Of a DNA stretch of 64,000 nt, positions 44,335-55,110 are shown piece by piece; the stretch's first letter is position 1; each line of letters starts with the position of its first letter. The notes below the pieces were generated by a model. The model made no database searches. It was not told where the DNA came from and worked only from the letters and a program-made list of their open reading frames with translations. Source of the stretch: Talpa occidentalis (taxonomy: Eukaryota; Chordata; Mammalia; Eulipotyphla; Talpidae); the NCBI RefSeq assembly GCF_014898055.3, contig NW_026555331.1, positions 96,308,684-96,372,683 on the forward strand, written 5' to 3'. The translations under genes and the position numbers were made by a program.

Positions 44335-45570
44335 AAACTGGTTCCCCAGGGGATGACTTGAAAGGCGCCACTTTATTCTCACAAAGACAAAGCTGAACGG
44401 AGTGAAAACGCAACAATTCGCATGGCCCGAAGAAAGGGCAACCACTGCCCCCCCCCAGGCTGGAGAAAACGACGGCAAAAAGAAGGAATCGCCACTTACC
44501 TGAGCAGAGACACCAGAATCGAATCGTCGAAACCAACGCTGGGGCCAGAAAGCTTGAGCTGTAACTGATGTATCCTTGGAGGCTCGGCCTGGGCAACGCG
44601 CTAAAATCTCCAGCTGAATTCAGTCTTAGGGCGCTCCCCACCCCCAAACTGGGACGTTAACTTCCAGGAGTTCGTCCAGTTTCCCATAGCTTTTATCACA
44701 GAAAATTCCTGCTTCTGGCAGGAGGAAGAGAAAAGGAGCCATTTTAAATGCACCGGAGCACCTGTCCGCTTATTGTGGCCCGAGGTCAGGTGAAACTCGT
44801 TAGGCAGCGCCCGCTTTGGTGTCATCAGAGCCTCACAGATCTGGGATAAAGGGGAATCCCAACTCCAGTCAGCTGTACCTTCCACGTGGGAGAAGAGAGG
44901 CCTCTTCAGCACACTCCGGTCAAACCACCCCACTTCAGGGGGAAGAAATAGAACCAAGTGTGGAGACACAGGTTGATTCAAGACTAAGACATAGTCATCT
45001 GACTACAGAACCCTTCCCTTCCACCCACACGTCACCGCCACTTTACTAAAGGCCTGTTTAAGCAGTCCCTGTTACCTGGTACACTAAATGTGGATATCAA
45101 GAAAAAAACTATGAAGTATACCAAAAGACAAAAGTACCATTAGAAGAGATGGAGCAATCTTCAGAGCTTGGCAGGAATGTTAACATCATCCAAAGGGTAG
45201 TTTACAACAGCTGTGATCAATGTACTAAGGGCTCTAATGGATAAAGTGGAAAGAAAGCCAGGGGCGGATGGGCGATGAGAGCAGGGAGATGGGAATCCTA
45301 AGAACCAAAAAGAAAGGCCAAGTATAAGACATATATTTAAAATAAGCATATATTTAATAAATAACATATTTCTTTCTATATATTTGCTCATAGATATGCC
45401 ATATACATCATAGAATATGAGGAGTGCCTTTGATGAGCTCATTAGTAGGTTGGACACAGCTGAGGAAGGAGCCTCTGTGCTAGAGGAGCTACAAATAGAA
45501 TTCCAAGAAATCAAAAAAAAAAAAAAAAAGAGAGAGAGAAAGAAAAAGAACAAAGATTGTAAAAACAACA
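44335..45570 (+). mobile_element. L1 5' UTR with ORF1 fragment
   Basis: 44335-45050 is unusually rich in G+C and CpG for this window ('gcaacaattcgcatggcccg', 'gaaaacgacggcaaaaagaa', 'atcgaatcgtcgaaaccaac') and has the character of a mammalian L1 5' UTR promoter region. It leads into ORF1-like sequence. 45150-45300 reads like the ORF1 start region, and the frame 45417-45623 encodes 'MRSAFDELISRLDTAEEGA' plus 'SVLEELQIEFQEIKKK', the coiled-coil segment of L1 ORF1p. An A-run and purine repeat at 45512-45545 end the similarity. Identification rests mainly on the ORF1 peptide. Confidence 0.7.
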
Positions 45571-45589
45571 TATTTTTCCCATGTATGAG

Positions 45590-45947
45590 GACTGATTCAG
45601 CATTTGAAAGTCAATTAATGTAATCCATCAATCAACAGACCAGAAAAAGTAAAAAATCACACATGATATCAAAAAATGCAGCAAATCATTTGTAAAAATT
45701 CAATACCATTCATGATAAAAACTCTCATTAAATTAGGCATAGATGGGAAATTTCTTAACCTGATGAAGACTACCCACAAAATTATAAAACCTATAATTAA
45801 AACTATATCTACAAAAAACAAAAACCCTATACCTAATGTTGAGAAACTGAATGTAGAATGCAAAACTAAAAAACAAACAAACCAAAAAAACCCCAACAAA
45901 ACCATTAGAAGATCCTTTAAGAAGAAACACAGATGACTTAGTGTTAT
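45590..45947 (+). mobile_element. L1 ORF2 RT-region fragment, left part
   Basis: 'aaaaatgcagcaaatcattt', 'ttcaataccattcatgataa' and 'aactctcattaaattaggca' match the L1 ORF2 segment 'gatgcagaaaaagcatttgacaaaatt...cattcatgataaaaactctcaacaaac'. Interrupted at 45962 by a retroposed insert; L1 similarity resumes at 46250. Confidence 0.75.
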
Positions 45948-45961
45948 AGTGATCACTTTTT

Positions 45962-46235
45962 CTTTTGTTGTTGTTGTTGTTTTCTTTTGTTTCTCATTAC
46001 CATCTCCACTCCAACTCCTTAAGTTTCCTATTATCTAGGGCATTGTCTTTTTTTCCTTTCATTGTTCATTTTTATACAGTAATTGATTTCTCCCCTAAGG
46101 TGTAGTGCCCGTAGATCTCCAGGTACCATATCACCCATGAATCATCACCATAGTCCCTTGTGCTCTTCCCTCCCATTTTGACCTCTCTCACTCCCTGTCC
46201 CTTGCTGTATGCCTCAAATCTATGGCCAGCTTGCC
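45962..46235 (-). mobile_element. Retroposed 274-bp segment of unknown source, with TSD
   Basis: Exact 14-bp TSD 'agtgatcacttttt' on both sides (45948-45961 and 46236-46249). Read on the minus strand it ends in an A-rich tail with a CAA repeat ('aaaacaacaacaacaacaaa'), the signature of an L1-mobilised RNA. It has no SINE boxes and does not match the L1 3' ends here. A minus-strand frame through it encodes 'DDSWVIWYLEIYGHYTLGEK' followed by 'SITV' and a stop about 110 bp before the tail. The parent transcript is not recognised: it could be an mRNA 3' end or a non-coding RNA. Confidence 0.75.
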
Positions 46236-46249
46236 AGTGATCACTTTTT

Positions 46250-46545
46250 AGATAAGACAACAAAGGTACAGTCCATGAAAGATATAATCGATAAGCTGGA
46301 ACTCATTTCAATTTAAAACTTCTATTTTGTAAAGTGAAGAGTATTAGAAGACAAGCCATGGCTGGGGGAAAATATTTGCAAAAGTCAGATCTGAGAAAGA
46401 ACTATTAAACCAAAATATAGAAGTAACTGTCAGAACTCCACCATAAGAAAGGAGGCAGATACAAGTCAAAAAAAGAAGTTTGCATGAATAGAGAGAAAAT
46501 ACAGAGTGAAAGTGTTGGTGGTCTTGATGTCCAGCACTTGACAAC
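46250..46545 (+). mobile_element. L1 ORF2 fragment, right part
   Basis: 'atgaaagatataatcgataa', 'gctggaactcatttcaattt', 'agacaagccatggctggggg', 'aaaatatttgcaaaagtcag' and 'aactccaccataagaaagga' match ORF2 downstream of the RT. The step from the left part implies an internal deletion. Confidence 0.75.
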
Positions 46546-46575
46546 GGGAATGCTGAGTTTGAGAATTTAGTACAG

Positions 46576-46763
46576 CCAGGGAGAAACCCACATGGTGCAG
46601 CAGACCTCTCCTGTCTCGCCCGCTGCTCCCCTCAGCAGTATATTTCAGTAGATCTGCCTGTTCTGCTCCCCACTATCTCTGGTGATTCCTCTCACTCTGC
46701 CCCCGGCACTTCTGGCTTACACCCCAGTTCTTGTATGCATTAAATAAATAAATCCTAAAAAAA
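46576..46763 (+). mobile_element. tRNA-derived SINE, 5'-truncated
   Basis: Lacks the tRNA head with both promoter boxes. Begins at 'cagggagaaacccacatggt' and continues with the older-type body ('cccgctgctcccctcagcag', 'tatatttcagtagatctgcc') and tail 'aaataaataaatcctaaaaa'. TSD 'gaatttagtacag' (46563-46575) against 'gaatgtagtacag' (46764-46776), one mismatch. The TSD shows truncation at insertion, not later deletion. Confidence 0.92.
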
Positions 46764-46776
46764 GAATGTAGTACAG

Positions 46777-47289
46777 GAAAAGAGGAGGGTGCTGATAAAG
46801 TCCTGGATGGTCTGAGATGTGTGGTGGGAAAACCTAGGTGGTGCTGGTCCCTGGAATTGAAGCTATCAGGGAATTGTGAGCAAGTTCGGTGAAGGGTCAT
46901 CTGCACTAACATTGAAATGGGCCCAGAAAAAAATGCAAGAAAGAAAATGGTCAGTATCAAGGTCTTTGATAAATTGAGGAGTGACAAGGATTGGTAAACA
47001 ACAGCAAGGAAGAGGATAGAAAGTGGTAGGTAATCAGGTGAGAGAAACCTCAAAGAAAGACAGATTTTGATCAGAGGATTAAGAATTATTTGAATCTAAG
47101 AAATGACAACATAAGCATTGCATTCTGAAGTTAGGAAGATTTGATAACCTAGTGTGAGAGGATAACTTGGCTTCTGTTGAGGACAGAGTATTGGTTCTCA
47201 GCTGTATAATAGTTTCAAATGTGGTGACTAGGCTTCTTGCCTTCACTCTTTCTTTCATTTTTGTAATTTTTCCCAACTATTCCCCCTAT
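46777..47289. other. No recognised gene
   Basis: Purine-rich sequence with no repeat I can name. The 126-codon minus frame (47053-46673) runs into the SINE and is not a gene. Confidence 0.4.
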
Positions 47290-47495
47290 TCTGATTTATC
47301 ATCATGCTTTGCAACTACCTCACAATATCTAATCATGAAGCAATAGTTACATGTCTGTCTTAGCCACTAGATAGCACTCTGCTTAAGGGCAAAAAGCATG
47401 TAATATTTGCTATTATGTCCATAGTACTTTTTAATGCCCACAATATAAAAGGTGTTCAATAAATGTTTAGTGAACAAATGAATGGAAAGAACAGA
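47290..47495 (+). mobile_element. L2 LINE 3' end
   Basis: 'gcttaagggcaaaaagcatg', 'atgtccatagtactttttaa', 'aaaggtgttcaataaatgtt' and 'tagtgaacaaatgaatgg' match the L2 3' terminus ('atgagggcagggatt...tgctcaataaatatttgttgaatgaatg'). Confidence 0.7.
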
Positions 47496-47828
47496 GTAAT
47501 GTTAACAAAGGGAAAAGAATGTGAAAGCAATGGAATGACACATGTATGTTTGTATTTGTGAATGAGTTTTCATGCTTGTCTGTGTTTCTTGCACAAATTG
47601 TTAGAGATAAAGATGCTTCAGAGCACTGTTAGTGCAATCACCTGAAAGGGTGTGGATGAAAATATGTCAGCACAAAACACAGGAAAAGGCAGTAGAAAAA
47701 TAGTTATGGAAGTAATAAAACCATCACAATCACCTTGTGAAAAACAAGGAAAGGGAAAATGCTAATATGGTCTGCCACTGATATATTCTGAAAACAATGA
47801 TCTAAATACCACCCATGAAGTTTTTCAT
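47496..47828. other. No gene; includes one arm of a 52-bp dispersed repeat
   Basis: AT-rich sequence between the L2 and the next SINE. Contains 47631-47682, listed separately. Confidence 0.4.
47631..47682 (+). repeat. 52-bp dispersed direct repeat, copy 1
   Basis: 'agtgcaatcacctgaaaggg' continuing to 'cagcacaaaacaca' recurs at 50241-50292 with two substitutions. The flanks differ. Confidence 0.9.
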
Positions 47829-47844
47829 TAAAAACATACTTCCA

Positions 47845-48125
47845 GGGCCTCCCCGGTGGCGCAGCGGTTGAGCGCTGGGTTGTGAAGCTGCCCACAGCCT
47901 CTGCAGTGCTGGTTCAATCCCCGGCTGCTCCCGGGCCACTGGAGGAGGGTCCCACATGGCGCGCCGACCTCTCCTGCCGCCCGCTGCTCCCCTCAGCAGT
48001 GTACTTCGGTCCTTCTGCCTGCTCTGCTCCCCGCTCTGGCTCTGGTGAATTCTCTCACCCTCCCGCGCTTCTGACTGTACTCAGTGCTTGTATAAATAAA
48101 TAAATATTTTAAAAAAATAAATAAA
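47845..48125 (+). mobile_element. tRNA-derived SINE, younger type with head insertion
   Basis: Near-consensus copy: box A 'tggcgcagcggttgagcgc', box B 'ggttcaatcccc' (one change), then the extra 'ggctgctcccgg' segment also seen at 28433-28707. Body 'gcccgctgctcccctcagca' and 'gtgtacttcggtccttctgc'. Exact 16-bp TSD 'taaaaacatacttcca' (47829-47844 and 48126-48141). Among the freshest insertions in the window. Confidence 0.95.
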
Positions 48126-48141
48126 TAAAAACATACTTCCA

Positions 48142-50769
48142 TAATCTAAGTATTATAGACTATGAATTCAACAAAGGAAACTTTTGTTTCATAGTGTTGG
48201 AAATTAAAGTCCTATGAAATCAAGTTTATCTTTAGAAGTGGATTTTAAGAAACCTGAAAGGATTGGTAACAGTAAAATAAATATGGAACAGATGTTGCCT
48301 CAAGCAGGGTCCTGGATAAAACTGTATTTTGATTATAGTTAATGGAAATAGGTAGTGCTATAGGTGTGATTTCAGAAACATTTACACATTTGCTTTCTAA
48401 TCTTCAGTGTTTAACTTCCTTTAAATTTCAAGAAGAACTTGGCAATTTTAATAAATATTATGTATGCTTTGAATTTAGATTTAATAGGTCATGTCATTTA
48501 TAAGAAACAATAGATGAGATTTTTATTCTTTGTTTACTAGGAGTGTTTTTCTTTAAATAATCTGTTCCAGTCCTTATAATTAAGTCTGCCAAAAGGTATG
48601 CCTAAAGAGATAATAAATAATAATCTAATAATGTGTGTGAGATGTATGTTTGTAAACTGACAACACTGGTATGCAGGATATCCTAGAGCACTGAAAGATA
48701 CATAAACAGGAAACAATATACTCCATTCTCTAATACTTAGGAGATTTATGGAATTTTAGAAGTAATCAAAACCTAATAGATATTTTATCTCAATATCCTA
48801 ACTATTTTATAAGAAAAAAAAAAGGAGAGTCTAAGGGAAATTAACAACTGATTAATGGCAGACAAAGACAAAGATCAGATCTTCTGCACCCAGTCTTATA
48901 CTTTATTCTTGTCTTGTATTTAAGCCCGCATTCCTGAAGTAATATTTTATATCAATTCTATAGTACCATGACTTTTGTACACAAGCAAAATAATTTTAAA
49001 ATTAGAGCTTAAATTTTGTTATAGAGGTATGAGCTTTAATAGAACCAACAAGTAAAGAATGAAGGAAATAAAATTTCAGGTGGTGAATTGTTTCATTAGA
49101 GTAATAGGATCCAGAATCTGAAATCATATTAGTCTAAACTGAAACCTAAGAAAAAATTTGATATTAGTAAAGGTTCTCAAATAAAATATTCAATTGATCT
49201 TTCCCTTTCCCGAAATTAACCACAAAATGTTCACAGTGAAGAGGTTCATATGTGCAATGATATTCCAATATTATAATCTGTTTAAAGGACTGAATACTAA
49301 AATATTGGGTCAAAATTTATACAGACCAGAATTGATTAATTATGGAAGCTCTGGGTTGAAAAGGGCCGGTTGTATCAATGGAGGAATGGCAAAAGCAGAT
49401 CTAGTCTGACTTTCCCTAGTGACAACATAAATCCAGAAATTTCTCCCTCTCTCTTCTCTCCAAAGTAAAAATCCGGAGGTAGTACTGAAAGCAGAATTTA
49501 GAATGTCAAGCCCACAAAAAAGTTATGGTTTGGGTGTATTTAACCTTGGTATATTGTTAAAAAGATCTGAGTTGGTATTTAGTTTTATTTAGGATGAAGA
49601 GTAGGCTCCAAATTAAAAGTCATCAAGAAGTTTCACAGTTGTCTCGAATAAATTTTGGAATAATTTTTTAAAAACCAGATTTGAAAAACATATTGCACAA
49701 TAAAGCATTACACATACATTATTTTCTACCACTGAAATTTAGGGAAGCTAAAGAAAATATCCAGTTTTGATCCTCAAATATAAATTATTTTGATGGATGT
49801 GACCCATCTTCTTCCAAAAAAGAATGCAAAATTTAGTAACCTCCTGCAACAAAAAGAAATTTTCATTCTAATCTTTGTTCCTCCAAATCATTTTCTGGGG
49901 GCAGGAAAAATCTTTTTACAACAAAGCTTTATGGTTCTTTTCTCTCCCTCCTTCTTTACAATAATTGCTGAGATTTAGCTTCAAGAAAATTATATACATG
50001 CTCTTGCCCAATAAAAGTCATTAAGGTGCTTATTATGTATTTGGTGCCCTAATTGTAGAGCAAGGCATATATTTAGTATGTAAAGTATATAAAATAGGGG
50101 TGCATAGCTTGCTGTGTGAATTACCTGTTGGCTTTCTATCAATTGGCTTTACATGAATTGTCTCATCAACCTCATCAACCTCCTGTAAAAAAAAGTAATG
50201 GACAGAAATTCAGAACAAATTTCATTGAAAGGGTGAATTCAGTGCAATCACCTGAAAGGTTGTAGATGAAAATATGTCAGCACAAAACACAAGAGATGCG
50301 AAGCATAGCTTACTCATTGTTTTATCCCAGCTATAAAGAGGCAGACACATAGTTCTGCTCAATAAAAGTGAATGTGAAAGAAAGAAACCTACATTGCTGA
50401 TTACGGGTCTGTGGGGCCACGTTTTGAGAACAGTTTCTAGCAAGGACCATCTCATAAACAGCATGGACCTGGTTTTAGGTTCCTTACACACTGTGGGAAT
50501 GCTTCCAGTTGTGGGATATTCCGTAGTTTATTGGCTCTAAAATGATTACTTTTTTTTTCTATTGCACAAAGAAATTAACCATCGACACTTCCCCCCTTGT
50601 TTTGAAAAATTTAACAAAGTTCTGTATCTTTTGTCTACTTCTCAAAATAGTGTGATTGTGTAGTTAAGAGGCCTTTGCCCACCTGTCAATGAGTACCCAG
50701 GAGGGAGGAGATGGTTACTTCAATTTTTCCTGGACTAGTCACTTTCTATTACTTTTCCTTCTATGGAAA
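48142..50769. other. Long stretch with no recognised gene
   Basis: About 2.6 kb of AT-rich sequence without SINE, L1 or LTR that I can name. Frames are at most 89 codons (50491-50222, minus) and unremarkable. Confidence 0.45.
50241..50292 (+). repeat. 52-bp dispersed direct repeat, copy 2
   Basis: Partner of 47631-47682, 2.6 kb away in the same orientation. Differences are 'aaaggg' vs 'aaaggt' and 'tgtgga' vs 'tgtaga'. Confidence 0.9.
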
Positions 50770-51290
50770 AGAGCCATTATTACTAGATGTGGTGGACACT
50801 AAGATAGGCTGATCCAACATGTATTTCAAATCCATTCTCTCCTGCTGCCACTACCACATAAATGAACTACAATTTCTCAGGCTCTCTTTCAGCTGTGGTC
50901 ATGTGACACCGTTCTGGCCATTGAGATACAAAGCTGATTGACAGCTGCTGGTGCCTTTGGTGTCTTAGTCTCCCTCTTGCTGCCTGGAGCATGGACAGTA
51001 GAGAGCTGAGCCTGCCAACATGAAGAGTAGAACCACATGCTAAGTGTGGCAGCACAGAAAGATGTAGCAAGCGTAAGACACGGATCACACTGTGAATCAC
51101 TCCACCAGCCCCAGAGGACCCATCTCAACATTTTATGTCAGAAAAAATTAGTCTCCTTCACTGTAATTGTGGTTTTATATTACATGCTGCTAAACACAGT
51201 CCTAAAGGATACATTGGAATACTGTATTTTTGGTACTGAGAGCAATACCGTGAGGATAATTTCCAAAAAATTAAACCATCACAATTAATT
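50770..51290 (+). mobile_element. MLT1-like MaLR LTR
   Basis: Sense-order landmarks: 'tttctcaggctctctttcag', 'ctgtggtcatgtgacaccgt', 'tctggccattgagatacaaa', 'gccaacatgaagagtagaac', 'cacatgctaagtgtggcagc', 'agaaagatgtagcaagcg' and 'gtggttttatattacatgct'. This is the layout of a MaLR-type LTR ('caggctctcttgcagctagg...ctggccaatgagat...catgtgctaagg...'). Old and diverged. Confidence 0.55.
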
Positions 51291-52197
51291 TCTTTCTCTC
51301 TGACATGTAAGACAATAGAGGAAATGTCTCATTAACATAATCTTGGAAGAAATGGCAGTTTCCTTTGTTTTTGTGCATATTGGTACCAAAAAATTAATAG
51401 TAATCCTTTCAAATAATACCTGAGGAAGTTCTAAATTCAGGGCTTTATAAGCTCAGATCAGGGATTTATTTAGAATCACTTGACTGGATTGTCCTATCTC
51501 CTTCTGCATTCAATCTATTGAAATACATTATTTTGATCAAAGGAAATATAGAAAAAATTCTATCTCATGTGCAAATGTGGATGGAAAGAGAAGAGAGGGA
51601 TGTTTTAATAACAGCTTCTTGAAAGTTAATTGCTGTAAGGAATCTGAAAAAGTGTCAATAAAGTTTTCCTACTCCATTACATTAAAGGCCACTGGTCTCT
51701 CTTGCACTTTGAAGGAATCTTTTACCTATACATAACTTTGCCATGTATATCATGTAGTGGTCATTTAGAAAATATTAGTTCAGTGAATTAGGTATCTCTT
51801 CCAAATGTTGACCCATTTCATCATGTAACATAGAAACATCACATTAAATAATACTAAATTGATTTTATTTTGTTAGATTTTCTCCAAATATTGGGAGGCT
51901 GATAAGCTCATGGTAAAGTATACCAACTTTCCACAATTCTAATTTTACCTGAAAGTTAAGATTTTTATCACTAACAACACATACTGCCAATTATTTACCT
52001 TGAAATAACGGGCTCACTTTGGTCATTTGCAAGAAAATGTCTATCAAACATCCAGATTTGAATAAGTAGCTTTCTGTCAATCATTTTTCAAGAAAAAATA
52101 GTGTTTCATGAAAAAAAGCCCCATTTCCACCCAGAACTCAAGACTATTCCTTAATATAAACATCATATTTGGTCTGCTTTAAGTTTGCTTCCTATTG
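51291..52197. other. No recognised feature
   Basis: AT-rich sequence with no gene or repeat recognised. Confidence 0.4.
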
Positions 52198-52247
52198 TCA
52201 CAGACAATATTTGAGATTTAAGTCACAGACAGTTTTTGAGATTTAAG
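52198..52247. repeat. Two tandem 25-bp units
   Basis: 'tcacagacaatatttgagat' + 'ttaag' is followed at once by 'tcacagacagtttttgagat' + 'ttaag', differing at two positions. The solo LTR at 52249 begins just after the second unit. Confidence 0.9.
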
Positions 52248-52248
52248 G

Positions 52249-52684
52249 TGTAGGGTAAATGATTGTCAGGCTCTTCTACCCTCCCGCCATTAGGATTGAT
52301 GATGGATCCCTGAGGGTCTGAATGAATGCCTGATGGCGGGCACCTGGAGTAGGGTGTGGGCATATGTAGGTGGGTTCACTTGGGCTGAGATGGGGCTTAT
52401 AAGGGTGGAGTCTCAGAACAGAACCACCAGAAGAACAAAAGAGAGAGCAGTATAGACCATGAGGGGGAGAACCAGTGAGAGAATGTCGAGGAGCCCAAAA
52501 GAGTGAAGATTTGCCAGGGGCTAGGAAGCCTGCCAACCTCCTGTACCCCCAGTACCCCTGCCTGCCATGTACCTGGTAAAATCTGAGTAAAAGCCTGAAA
52601 AGCCACTGAGGGCTTCTAGGAATCCTCCTTCGCCCATCTTCATAGGATCATAGAGATCCTGAACTATGCCTTCCTGCCGCTACA
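52249..52684 (+). mobile_element. Solo LTR, family X copy A (436 bp)
   Basis: TG...CA termini (TGTAGGGTAA to GCCGCTACA). Shares long collinear stretches with 60654-61122: 'gatggcgggcacctggagt', 'ttgggctgaga', 'tataaggg', 'agagtgaagatttgc', 'cccctgcctgcc', 'gtacctggtaaa', 'taaaagcctg' and 'aaagccactgagg'. TATA-like 'gcttataagggtgg' and an AATAAA-like signal, here 'gagtaaaagcc'. 5-bp flanks 'taagg' (52244-52248) and 'gaagg' (52685-52689) match at four of five positions. No internal retroviral sequence. Confidence 0.88.
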
Positions 52685-52689
52685 GAAGG

Positions 52690-53339
52690 TCATTTTTACT
52701 ACTTCCTCAAGGATATCCTGAGGTACATATATGGTAGCAAGACTAGCATGACAATTGGTACAGTTTGGTGCCACCACCTAGTTTCATGCTAAGGCACCAA
52801 CAATTTTATTATTGCTTTTGAATCATCAGTAAATTAATTACATCACAATGAAAAGCACAAATAATGTCTTAGTACTATGAAATAGTTTTAAACCCAGAGA
52901 CTTCTAGAGATATACATTTTGAGTACAATATAGAATGCCAAATGCACCAATAATTAAAACAAACGATAAAATTTTTCAAGAAAAGTGATTGTCCCAGAAT
53001 GCAAATCATTCACAAATCATCAGTAAGGGTCTCTGGTTCATAAAGAATGAGTTGCTATGCTATAGTAATTGTATTTGGATTCCATAAACAATTCACTACA
53101 TAAAAGTGTGTCTTTTCTTCTAAAAGAAGTACGATATGATCATATTTAGAAAAGAAGCTATTTCCTAACACCCCCACATGACTTTGGACATATTTTCTCC
53201 ATATTATACTATTACCTTTTAACCTGTCAAGACAGGGCCTACAGCTGAAGGGAGAAGAATGGTATAAGAAATAAATTATAAAAAAATTAAAAATTCTCTC
53301 AAAATATAACTGTTGGCTATACAGTATTCTGTGTATTTT
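52690..53339. other. No recognised feature
   Basis: AT-rich sequence. No gene or repeat recognised. Confidence 0.4.
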
Positions 53340-53680
53340 TAAATGATACAATTTTCTAACAATTTTTAAATTATTAGATTGTTAGGTTATTTCCAGTTTC
53401 TTGTTATCATAGTCAATTCTGTGAATACTGGATATAAATACACATCCAGCTGATTATTAGGTGTTGTCAGACATTTTAATTTAATCATGTTCTGAATTGT
53501 GCGGTAATATTTCATTATGGCTTTAATTTGCATTTCCTTCGTAAGTAGTGACATTAAGCAAATTTTTCATGTGTCTTTTTGCCAATCATACATCTTTTTT
53601 GGATTCTATTAATATTGTTAATATGCTTTTCTCTTAAAATAGCTTTCTGAAAAATTTGGTTCTGTTATAAATTCTGTTTT
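53340..53680 (-). mobile_element. Old L1-like fragment, antisense
   Basis: 'ttaggttatttccagtttct', 'ttaatttgcatttccttcgt' and 'tttttcatgtgtctttttgc' resemble a familiar antisense LINE run ('ggttgtttccattt...tttgcatttccctgatga...cttttcatgtg'). Subfamily not determined. Confidence 0.45.
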
Positions 53681-54129
53681 GTATCAGTTTCTTTTTAAAA
53701 CACATTTTACCTTATTATAGAACTAATAAATACAGTTCATAGGAAGTAGAGAAAAGTATGAAGAAAACACAGAAATCCCTACTTTCTGACCACTAAGAGA
53801 TACCCACTGCCAACCCCTGACTTCATGTTTCCAGTCTTTGCCTTATGCAATTTCCATAATTGAGTCAACATTGTATATTCAACTGAGTGTCCTATTTTTG
53901 CTTGTTTGTTTCAACACCATATCATCAGCACTTTCATACTATTAAGTATTTATTCCACATCACCCCCTCTTCTTTCTATACCATCCACAGGAAATTAAAG
54001 TTAGGGCAAATGCATGCAGAGTAATAGATTATCCAGTGCTACATCTTATCATGTAAATGTTGGAGAATATGACCAAGTTTACATGGATGTTGGGGAAGAT
54101 CACTGAGAGCTGCAGTCATTAAAAAAAAA
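53681..54129. other. Possible unnamed ancient repeat
   Basis: 'gagatacccactgccaaccc', 'ccagtctttgccttatgcaa' and 'tcatcagcactttcatacta' recall a dispersed mammalian repeat, but I cannot assign the family. Confidence 0.35.
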
Positions 54130-54138
54130 GGCAGTGGA

Positions 54139-54400
54139 GGGCCTCCCCAGTGGCACAGCGGGTTGAGCGCAGTCCTGTGAAGTTGTCCGCAGCCTTTGCA
54201 GCACGGGTTCGATTCCTGGCCAGCCAGAAAGATATCCACATGGTGTGGTGTACCTCTCCTGTCTCTCCTGCTGTTCCCTTCAGGAGTGTCTTCAGTCATC
54301 TGCCTGTTCTCCCCTCTCTGTCTCTGTTGAATTCTTTCACCCTCCCATGCCGCTGACCCGTACCCCAGTTCTTATAGAAATAAAATCTTTAAAAAAAAAA
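54139..54400 (+). mobile_element. tRNA-derived SINE, older type
   Basis: Box A region 'cagtggcacagcgggttgag', box B 'ggttcgattcc' (perfect Pol III box B), body 'ctcctgctgttcccttcagg' and 'tgtcttcagtcatctgcctg', tail 'gaaataaaatctttaaaaaa'. TSD 'ggcagtgga' on both sides (54130-54138 and 54401-54409). Confidence 0.93.
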
Positions 54401-55084
54401 GGCAGTGGAAGTGGAATGTGAGCAGGGCCATGAGGAGAAAGTAGGCAGGTGGGCCAGAGCGCAAGGAGCAAATGTATGGAGGCAGAAGTGAGCAGGGCAG
54501 TGTGAGGTTTGAGTTAGGATCCAGTTGGGAGGCTTGCTCTGTAAAGACTTGGCATAAGTGGGTTTCTTGAAAATTGGCTATAGAACTTAAGCATCCAAAA
54601 GGGGGAAAGGAGTAAGAACAAAGAGGGAAGAAGTACAAAGGACTATGGTGGTGGACTATGGGCGGTTTGGTGATCGGTAAAAATCCTATGGTGGCAATAT
54701 TCGATAGAGAGAATCCTAACCTTATCACCAAATTAAAAGAATAATTATTTTATTAAAATTTGCATTTTCTGAATCCAATTCCACCCATAAGGCAGTTGGA
54801 TAAAAGAGCCCACCAATTCTGAAAATGCAAGTGCTTTGGACCTTTGTTTTATCTTTTTGTATGAAATCAAGAGTACCAATTCTTGGCCTCTTGAACAATA
54901 GGCATTGGAAGTCAGAATCCTGGTACTATTTAGTGTGTGTGAGTGTGTAGGTGTTTACTTGCTTGAGCTACAACTTCTGAAGCATTCTCAAGGCTCCAAA
55001 TGAGGGAGGCAAACACTGATTATTTTTTGGCCTAGTGAACCCTGTCAAATGGAATCAATTGTGATGTGTAAACCTATCTCCACA

Positions 55085-55110
55085 ACAGCAAAACAGCAAA
55101 ACAGCAAAAC
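55085..55110. repeat. (ACAGCAAA)3 short tandem repeat
   Basis: Three head-to-tail units of 'acagcaaa'. Confidence 0.9.

Noticed and set aside
47631..50292. CRISPR-like or satellite repeat interpretation of the 52-bp repeat pair
   Set aside because: Only two copies 2.6 kb apart, no regular spacing, and a mammalian context.
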